A stretch of 11,110 nucleotides of DNA from an uncultured Lachnospira sp. GTDB lineage: Bacteria > Bacillota > Clostridia > Lachnospirales > Lachnospiraceae. Numbering within the stretch: the first letter of the stretch is position 1; each line of letters opens with the position of its first letter. The notes below the pieces were generated by a model. The model was not told where the DNA came from. It saw only the letters and a list, made by a program, of their open reading frames with translations, and ran no database searches. Below are positions 6,075 through 11,110 of this stretch, piece by piece. Location: contig CAMZGB010000025.1 of NCBI GenBank assembly GCA_947306285.1, positions 1 to 11,110 on the forward strand. The letters run 5' to 3'. Position numbers and translations under genes: made by a program.

Positions 6075-6662
6075 ATGATTTCATATGTATCAGGAATAGT
6101 TGAATATGTTGATACTGAAAAAGTAGTTGTGGATAACAATGGAATTGGCATCGCTGTCTTCATGACTAATGATGACTTAAGCGTAATCGGCGAAGGAGAA
6201 GAGATTAAAATTCATACTTACTTCAATGTGAAAGAAGATGCTATGCAACTTTATGGTTTCTTAAATAAAGAGAGTCTTGAGTTGTTTAAACTTCTTTTGA
6301 CGGTAAGTAAAGTTGGACCAAAAGGAGCATTATCAATTCTTTCAACGTGTCCAGCAGAGATGCTAAAGATGTCAATTGTTAGTGGAGATGCAAAAACTAT
6401 TGCTACAGCTAACGGCATTGGTGCTAAGACAGCTGAAAGAGTGGTGCTTGAACTAAAGGATAAGATTGAGATTGAAGGTGTTGAGGACTTTGTTGGAGAC
6501 ACTTCAGTTGCAGATAGCACATTTGCAAACGATGTAGTTGATGCGCTGGTTGAATTGGGATATTCGAAATCAGAAGCCCTATCAACTGTTAAGCGTATTG
6601 AAAAGACAGATGATATGAGCGAAGAAGATTTATTAAAGAAAGCTTTAATTGAGCTTGGTTAA
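6075..6662 (+). CDS. ruvA: Holliday junction branch migration protein RuvA
   Basis: This 195-residue protein has the usual RuvA length and three domains. An N-terminal OB-fold (1-62) ends in KEDAMQLYGF (53-62), two helix-hairpin-helix motifs follow (VSKVGPKGALSIL, 77-89, and NGIGAKTAERVVLELK, 113-128), and a C-terminal three-helix domain (about 150-195) contacts RuvB. RuvA tetramers bind four-way DNA junctions and direct RuvB. AGGAGA (6064-6069) overlaps the upstream TAG, so translation is likely coupled to the Gx gene. ruvB follows 12 bp after its stop. No ruvC lies immediately upstream, where it is often found in other bacteria; it is presumably elsewhere. Confidence 0.97.
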   Translation: MISYVSGIVEYVDTEKVVVDNNGIGIAVFMTNDDLSVIGEGEEIKIHTYFNVKEDAMQLYGFLNKESLELFKLLLTVSKVGPKGALSILSTCPAEMLKMSIVSGDAKTIATANGIGAKTAERVVLELKDKIEIEGVEDFVGDTSVADSTFANDVVDALVELGYSKSEALSTVKRIEKTDDMSEEDLLKKALIELG

Positions 6663-6666
6663 AGGA
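6662..6666 (+). promoter_or_regulatory. Ribosome binding site deciding the ruvB start
   Basis: AAGGA ends 8 bases before the ATG at 6675. An in-frame TTG at 6669 is only 2 bases away, too close for use, so the ATG is chosen. Confidence 0.75.
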
Positions 6667-6674
6667 ATTTGATT

Positions 6675-7676
6675 ATGTCAGATAAGAGAATTATTAAAAC
6701 AGAAGTGACTACTGAAGATAAAGTAGTTGAAAAAGGGCTTAGACCTCAAAATTTGGACGATTATGTTGGTCAGGAAGCTATAAAGGAGAAAATAAAGGTT
6801 TATATCGAGGCTGCAAAGAATAGAAGTGAACCTTTAGATCACGTGCTATTTTATGGTCCTCCAGGCCTTGGAAAGACTACTTTGGCCCACATAATTGCAT
6901 TACAAATGGGGGTTAGTATTAAAGTAACAAGTGGACCGGCTATTGAGAAGCCAGGAGAGATGGCAGCCATCTTAAATGGCCTTCAAGAGAATGATATTTT
7001 GTTTGTAGATGAGATTCACAGACTAAATAGACAGGTGGAAGAAGTCTTATATCCAGCTATGGAAGACTACTCAATTGATATTATGATTGGTAAGGGCCAG
7101 GGCGCTAGATCAATAAGACTAAACCTTCCAAAATTCACTTTAATAGGAGCTACTACAAGAGCGGGACTTTTAACAGCTCCATTAAGAGATAGATTCGGAG
7201 TTATTGATAAACTTGAATTTTACTCGGTGGACGAACTAAAAGAAATCATCATTAAATCAGCGGTTAGACTTGATGTGAAGATTGATGAGGATGGTGCATT
7301 AGAACTAGCTAGAAGATCACGTGGAACACCAAGACTTGCAAATAGACTTCTAAAGAGAGTCAGAGATTTTGCACAAGTTAAATATGACGGAGTTATTACT
7401 AAGGAAGTAGCAAATGATGCACTAGATAAATTGGACGTTGATAAATCTGGACTCGACAAAGGCGACAGAACAATTCTAGAAACAATCATTATGAAATTTG
7501 GCGGGGGCCCAGTTGGAATTGACTCAATAGCAGCGGCTATTGGCGAAGATGCAGGAACTTTGGAAGATGTATATGAACCATATCTAATTCAGAATGGATT
7601 TATCCAGAGAACTAAGAGCGGAAGGGTCGCAACAGACCTAGCATACAAGCATCTTGGTATTGAAAAAGAACAGTAA
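6675..7676 (+). CDS. ruvB: Holliday junction branch migration ATPase RuvB
   Basis: This 333-residue protein has the standard RuvB length. It carries Walker A GPPGLGKTT (61-69), Walker B LFVDEIHR (109-116), a sensor 1 stretch beginning LIGATTRAG (156-164) and followed by APLRDRFG (168-175), the sensor 2 motif RGTPR (216-220), and a winged-helix C-terminus containing GGGPVGIDSIAAAIGED (276-292). It is the hexameric AAA+ motor that drives branch migration with RuvA during recombinational repair. All catalytic residues expected of the family appear intact. It probably ends the run that begins with the NusG_II gene, although no convincing terminator follows, so readthrough into the secreted-protein gene is possible. 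Confidence 0.98.
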   Translation: MSDKRIIKTEVTTEDKVVEKGLRPQNLDDYVGQEAIKEKIKVYIEAAKNRSEPLDHVLFYGPPGLGKTTLAHIIALQMGVSIKVTSGPAIEKPGEMAAILNGLQENDILFVDEIHRLNRQVEEVLYPAMEDYSIDIMIGKGQGARSIRLNLPKFTLIGATTRAGLLTAPLRDRFGVIDKLEFYSVDELKEIIIKSAVRLDVKIDEDGALELARRSRGTPRLANRLLKRVRDFAQVKYDGVITKEVANDALDKLDVDKSGLDKGDRTILETIIMKFGGGPVGIDSIAAAIGEDAGTLEDVYEPYLIQNGFIQRTKSGRVATDLAYKHLGIEKEQ

Positions 7677-7728
7677 AATTGCTATATTTATAGATAGCGA
7701 AATAATATAAAAAAAGGAGATTTTTAAA

Positions 7729-8907
7729 ATGAAAAAGTTCGGTAAAAAACTATTAGCTACTATTTTAACTGCAACATTAATCGTTGGTACAGTTGGAGTA
7801 GTGAGTGCTCAGACACAGGGTACTGATGTTTCAGCAGGTAAGGCTTGGGCATCATATTCAGTGCATGGAAACAATGCTGAAGATAAGGGCGAATGGGAAA
7901 AAGCTCTTGTTAAAGATGGTCAGAAATGGGCCGTTGACACTTCATTAGAAGCAGTTCAGAAGGCTGGCGGATCACTAGATGCGTATAAGACATACGGTGA
8001 GTGTGCTAAGTTTAAATCTTCAACTGCATCTAACTTCTTACTAGACGTTACAAGTACTGGTTGGAGTGCTAACTACAATCCTAAGGGTGAAGTAGTTCAG
8101 TCTAACCCTTGGGGTGTTACTACTACAAAGGTAGTTAATGTTGATAGAGGTCGTTATTATACAATCTCATTCAAGATTAAGAGTACACTTCAGAATGAAG
8201 TAACAGTATGTAATGATTCAACAGTTACAACAGTCAATGGAAAGAAAGTTCATTATACAAAGCCAACAGGCAAGACAAACTATGTAAAACACTTCCACAT
8301 CAAAGCATATGATAATAAGGATGAGTCAGGAGCTGCATTGCCAGTTCAGCGTATCTCAGCTACATATGGTGGAAAGAATATTATGACTAAGTCAAAAGAT
8401 TTCAACAATCTTATTGGTGTAGATAGCAGAAATACAGACTATGCAAGTGTTTCAATGGTTGTTTTAGTTCCTTCGGAGAAGGCTGATTATCAGAAGAAGG
8501 CAAGTACTCCTACAATGGGAATTAAGATGTGCTATGGTGCATTCTTGAAAGAGTTCAAGGATGAGATTAACATGAATGGACAGATTGAAGTTAAAGACTT
8601 CAAGGTAACTGCAAATTCAGTAGCTCCAGGAATCAATAAAGCAAAAATCAAAAAGATTACTGCTGGTAAGAAGAAACTAACAATTAAGTATAAAGCTTCT
8701 GGCGCTAAGAAATATTGTGTAGAGGTTGCTCTTAAGAAGAACTTCAAGAAGGGTCTTAAGACTAAGTATACTAAGAAGACATCAATCGCAATCAAGGGTC
8801 TTAAAAAGAAGAAAAAATATTATGTTAGAGTAAAAGCTGCTAAGAATTACGGCGGAGTTTACATTTATGGCAAGTGGTCAAAAGTTAAGAGCAAAAAGAC
8901 TAAATAA
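7729..8907 (+). CDS. Secreted protein with carbohydrate-binding-like region and basic FN3-like C-terminus
   Basis: This 392-residue protein begins with a clear signal peptide (MKKFGKKLLATILTATL, likely cut after VSA at residue 27). Residues about 35-297 look like a beta-sandwich: the VNVDRGRYYTISFKIKS segment (136-152) and GQIEVKDFKV (284-293) resemble the strands of CBM4/9-type modules. Residues about 303-392 match the lysine-rich FN3-like repeat common in Lachnospiraceae surface proteins (ITAGKKKLTIKYKASGAKKY at 310-329, YYVRVKA at 364-370, YGKWSKVK at 380-387). There is no catalytic motif, sortase signal or membrane anchor, so the protein is probably released or held by charge on the wall. 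Lysine codons appear biased to AAG compared with neighbours, consistent with high expression. A strong GGAG ribosome site lies at 7716-7719. The substrate is unknown. Confidence 0.85.
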   Translation: MKKFGKKLLATILTATLIVGTVGVVSAQTQGTDVSAGKAWASYSVHGNNAEDKGEWEKALVKDGQKWAVDTSLEAVQKAGGSLDAYKTYGECAKFKSSTASNFLLDVTSTGWSANYNPKGEVVQSNPWGVTTTKVVNVDRGRYYTISFKIKSTLQNEVTVCNDSTVTTVNGKKVHYTKPTGKTNYVKHFHIKAYDNKDESGAALPVQRISATYGGKNIMTKSKDFNNLIGVDSRNTDYASVSMVVLVPSEKADYQKKASTPTMGIKMCYGAFLKEFKDEINMNGQIEVKDFKVTANSVAPGINKAKIKKITAGKKKLTIKYKASGAKKYCVEVALKKNFKKGLKTKYTKKTSIAIKGLKKKKKYYVRVKAAKNYGGVYIYGKWSKVKSKKTK

Positions 8908-8909
8908 TA

Positions 8910-8918
8910 TGCTATAAT
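8910..8918 (+). promoter_or_regulatory. zapA: Putative extended -10 promoter for zapA
   Basis: TGCTATAAT is a perfect extended -10 element, 33 bases before the zapA ATG and just after the stop of the secreted-protein gene. No good -35 is visible at 17 bases upstream, which extended -10 promoters can tolerate. It could allow zapA to be transcribed independently. Confidence 0.5.
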
Positions 8919-8951
8919 AGACTAGCTATTTTGCTAAAGGAGTAATTAATT

Positions 8952-9341
8952 ATGTCGTCAAAAAATTATATTGATGTTGTCATCGATGGCAAGATATATA
9001 ATATCGGTGGTTTCGAGAGCGAAGCTTATTTACAAAAAGTCGCTTCATACATCAATAATATGATTTTAGAATTTAAAAAGAATGAAGATTTCAGAATGCA
9101 GAAGCCAGATATGCAACGCATTCTTCTTGAAATCAACATTGCTAACGATTACTTTAAGGCAAAAAAGCAGGCAGATTTATTAGAGGATGATTTAAGTATC
9201 AAGGAAAAGGAAGTGTATGATCTGAAACATGAGTTAATTCTGTCAGATGCGAAAGCTCAGACAGCTACTGATGAGTTGGAAAGTGCACTGGAAAAGATTA
9301 AAGAGCTTGAGAAGGAAATCATCAGATTACAATCAAAATAA
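8952..9341 (+). CDS. zapA: Cell division protein ZapA
   Basis: This 129-residue protein has an N-terminal ZapA domain (IDVVIDGKIYNIGG, 7-20; YLQKVASYINN, 26-36), the family segment LLEINIANDYFKAKK (58-72) and a long coiled coil from about 70 to the C-terminus with heptad-like charged residues. ZapA binds FtsZ and stabilises the division ring. The length is normal for the Clostridia form, whose coiled coil is longer than that of the shortest ZapA proteins. AAAGGAG at 8936-8942 is the ribosome site. It is probably transcribed from its own promoter at 8910-8918 and ends at the terminator 9 bp after the stop. A U32-family gene follows, a pairing common in Clostridia. Confidence 0.93.
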   Translation: MSSKNYIDVVIDGKIYNIGGFESEAYLQKVASYINNMILEFKKNEDFRMQKPDMQRILLEINIANDYFKAKKQADLLEDDLSIKEKEVYDLKHELILSDAKAQTATDELESALEKIKELEKEIIRLQSK

Positions 9342-9349
9342 ATAGTTAT

Positions 9350-9381
9350 AAACGATCAGGCTTCATGGCCTGGTCGTTTTT
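9350..9381 (+). terminator. Intrinsic terminator after zapA
   Basis: AAACGATCAGGC (9350-9361) pairs with GCCTGGTCGTTT (9368-9379) around a 6-base loop, a 12-bp stem with one T-G wobble, followed by further T residues. It lies 9 bp after the zapA stop and separates zapA from the U32 gene. Confidence 0.92.
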
Positions 9382-9426
9382 AACATTCTAATGATATTTT
9401 AATAATTTTTTTGTAGGATTATTAAC

Positions 9427-11110
9427 ATGAAAAGATACATTGAGTTGCTCGCACCAGCTGGCTCATATGATATAGCAATTGCTGCTATAAATTCAGGAGC
9501 AGATGCTGTTTATTTGGGCGGTGAAAACTTTGGTGCTAGAGCTAATGCAGAAAATTTAACAAAAGAAGAGATTATAGATGTTTTAAACTATGCACATCTT
9601 AATGGTCGCAAGGTTTATTTAACAATAAATACTCTTCTTAAAAACAAAGAGATCAAAAATGATCTCTATGATTTTTTGCGTCCTTTATATGAAAATGGTT
9701 TAGATAGTGTAATAGTTCAAGACGTTGGAGTTATGTTATATGTTAAAAAGCATTTTCCTGAACTTAGAATTCATGCGAGTACACAGATGACAATTAGTGG
9801 AAAAGAGTCTGTTAAGTGGATTAAAGATTTGGGAGCTAAACGTGTAGTTCTTCCAAGAGAATTATCTATTGATGAGATAAAAGAATTAAAAGGTATAGAT
9901 ATCGAGATGGAGTCATTTGTTCATGGCGCACTTTGTTATTGTTATTCGGGACAATGTCTTTTAAGTAGTTTTATTGGCGGTCGAAGTGGGAACAGAGGAA
10001 GATGTGCTCAACCTTGTAGATTGCCATATGATGTTATTTATGATGGAATGCTTATTAACGAATCGGACGAAAAGTATATTTTGAGTCCAAAAGATATATG
10101 TGCTTTATATTTGCTTCCAGATATTATTGATGCTGGAGTTACTTCTCTAAAAATCGAAGGACGAATGAAAAAGAAAGAGTATGTTTGTGGAGTAGTAAGT
10201 ATATATCGAAAATATCTAGATATGATTCTAGATGGTGAAAGGTTTGAGGTAGACGAAAACGACATCAAACTTCTGATGGACTTGTTTAATAGACATGGTT
10301 TTAATGAGAGTTATTATTACACAAAGAATGGTAGAGATATGATGTCTCTAAAGGAACCGGCATTTAGAGAAGAGAACCGTGAGTTCACTCAATACTTGTT
10401 AGAAAAGTATTCTAATAAATCTTTAACTAAAGGGTTAAATATAAATGTTAAGTGTAAGGTTGGAGAACCTTTTGAAATATCTGGGGAAGTGGATGATGAA
10501 CTAATAGCCGTTAAAGGAGCAGATGTGGAAGAAGCTCAGAAGACTCCATTAACGATTGAAACACTAAACAAACATGTAAACAAAACTGGAAATACAGATT
10601 TTGTTTTTTTAGATATTGAATATGATATGGATGAAAATACGTTCTTACCTGTATCTGAAATAAATGAGGTGAGAAGAAAGTATTTGGATTTGGCTTATGA
10701 AAAAGCTTTAGCTAAATATAAACGTGAGTGTGAAGAAGTTGAAGAAATCGATGCAAAAGATATTAATGTTGAAAATGAAAAAGCAACTATTAATGTATCG
10801 GTTTCATCGTTTGATCAATTGAAAGAAACTTTGTCGAAGAATTTTGTGGACAGAGTATACATAGATTTGAATTTATTCCCATTCGATGATGTGGAAAACG
10901 CAATGGAACTAGTCAAGGAAAAGAATCTGAAAGTATACTTGGCGCTTCCATATGTTGCAAGAAAAGATGATATTAAAATAATAAAAGATAAATATTTGAA
11001 ACTTATTAAAAAGTCTGATGGAGTTTTGATTCGAAATATTGAACAGTATTTTGTATTAAAAGATTTAGTAGATATAGACTTTGTTTTTGATTATAATGTG
11101 TATGTATGGA
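9427..11110 (+). CDS. U32-family protein with DUF3656-like region, RlhA-like (3' truncated by window edge)
   Basis: The ATG at 9427, with a weak AGGA at 9415-9418, opens a frame that runs without a stop to the window edge: 561 codons, one extra base. The PROSITE-type U32 signature is clear at residues 162-180 (E-S-F-V-H-G-A-L-C...G-Q-C-L-L-S). Cys170, 177, 193 and 197 are the likely [4Fe-4S] ligands. Residues about 274-430 contain LFNRHGFNESYY and a DUF3656-like stretch (AQKTPLTIETL, FLPVSEINEVRRK). Although named collagenase-like peptidases, characterised members such as RlhA and TrhP add hydroxyl groups to rRNA or tRNA bases using prephenate. The length exceeds TrhP (about 450 aa) and fits RlhA (about 650 aa), so an RlhA-like role in 23S rRNA is inferred. 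No protease motif is visible. Confidence 0.88.
   Translation, partial: MKRYIELLAPAGSYDIAIAAINSGADAVYLGGENFGARANAENLTKEEIIDVLNYAHLNGRKVYLTINTLLKNKEIKNDLYDFLRPLYENGLDSVIVQDVGVMLYVKKHFPELRIHASTQMTISGKESVKWIKDLGAKRVVLPRELSIDEIKELKGIDIEMESFVHGALCYCYSGQCLLSSFIGGRSGNRGRCAQPCRLPYDVIYDGMLINESDEKYILSPKDICALYLLPDIIDAGVTSLKIEGRMKKKEYVCGVVSIYRKYLDMILDGERFEVDENDIKLLMDLFNRHGFNESYYYTKNGRDMMSLKEPAFREENREFTQYLLEKYSNKSLTKGLNINVKCKVGEPFEISGEVDDELIAVKGADVEEAQKTPLTIETLNKHVNKTGNTDFVFLDIEYDMDENTFLPVSEINEVRRKYLDLAYEKALAKYKRECEEVEEIDAKDINVENEKATINVSVSSFDQLKETLSKNFVDRVYIDLNLFPFDDVENAMELVKEKNLKVYLALPYVARKDDIKIIKDKYLKLIKKSDGVLIRNIEQYFVLKDLVDIDFVFDYNVYVW

Noticed and set aside
7679..7700. Hairpin after ruvB (TTGCTAT paired with ATAGCGA, 8-base loop) as a terminator
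   Set aside because: The stem is only 7 bp with a wobble and is followed by an A-rich stretch rather than a U-tract, so it is not a convincing intrinsic terminator.
7679..7711. Promoter for the secreted-protein gene (TTGCTA with TAATAT or TATAAA)
   Set aside because: The spacings are poor (18 or 21), and a start here would fall on or just before the ribosome site, leaving almost no leader.
8532..8795. Hydrophobic - strand frame opposite the FN3-like region
   Set aside because: The hydrophobic look comes from reading lysine-rich AAG/AAA codons backwards as CTT/TTT; no start signals are present.
9375..9403. Promoter for the U32 gene (TTTAAT at 9398-9403)
   Set aside because: No -35 match at a sensible distance; the upstream bases belong to the zapA terminator. 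In AT-rich DNA a lone TTTAAT means little.
10038..10268. - strand frame inside the U32 gene
   Set aside because: The + strand frame across it is open and carries conserved U32 sequence; the reverse frame has no family features.

Overview
This AT-rich window (roughly 35-40% GC by eye) looks like chromosome from an anaerobic Clostridia-type Firmicute, most likely a Lachnospiraceae-like gut or oral species. The reasons are the rnfC-D-G-E-A-B gene order, strong AGGAGG-type ribosome binding sites, the zapA-U32 pairing, and a secreted protein ending in a lysine-rich fibronectin-III-like repeat of the kind common in that family. No rRNA, tRNA, CRISPR array, insertion sequence or phage gene was seen. 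The species assignment is inference.

Positions 1-3996 (+) hold the Rnf complex operon: the 3' end of rnfC, then complete rnfD, rnfG, rnfE, rnfA and rnfB, with overlapping or nearly touching ends. Rnf is a membrane complex that passes electrons from reduced ferredoxin to NAD+ and pumps Na+ or H+. The expected cofactor motifs are visible: ferredoxin-like cysteine sets in RnfC and RnfB, a DA[VI]SSAT flavinylation motif in RnfD and RnfG, and paired membrane cysteines in RnfA and RnfE. A perfect 14-bp hairpin (3996-4027) separates rnfB from the convergent apbE gene and touches both stop codons.

Positions 4026-5030 (-) encode an ApbE lipoprotein, the FMN transferase that attaches FMN to the threonine of motifs like those in RnfD and RnfG. 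Divergent from it, after about 135 bp with two putative promoters whose -35 regions overlap, begins a + strand run: a small membrane-anchored NusG-domain-II protein (5167), a Gx-transporter/HepI-like membrane protein (5565), ruvA (6075) and ruvB (6675). ApbE, NusG_II and Gx proteins belong to families associated with extracytosolic flavin-based electron transfer, so the first 6 kb can be read as one redox neighbourhood. RuvA and RuvB are the Holliday-junction branch-migration motor and appear to be co-transcribed with the two membrane proteins.

Positions 7729-8907 encode a secreted protein with a signal peptide, a middle region resembling a carbohydrate-binding beta-sandwich and a very basic FN3-like C-terminus. 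It sits between ruvB and the cell-division gene zapA (8952-9341), which ends in a clear intrinsic terminator. The window closes inside a U32-family gene (9427 to the edge, 561 codons seen, no stop) with a DUF3656-like region, resembling RlhA-type rRNA hydroxylation proteins rather than a true protease.

Most of the window is ordinary core metabolism and housekeeping. The points most worth a second look are the ApbE/NusG_II/Gx cluster beside Rnf, a cysteine-rich cytosolic tail on RnfE, the compact two-way terminator, the overlapping divergent promoters and the secreted basic protein.
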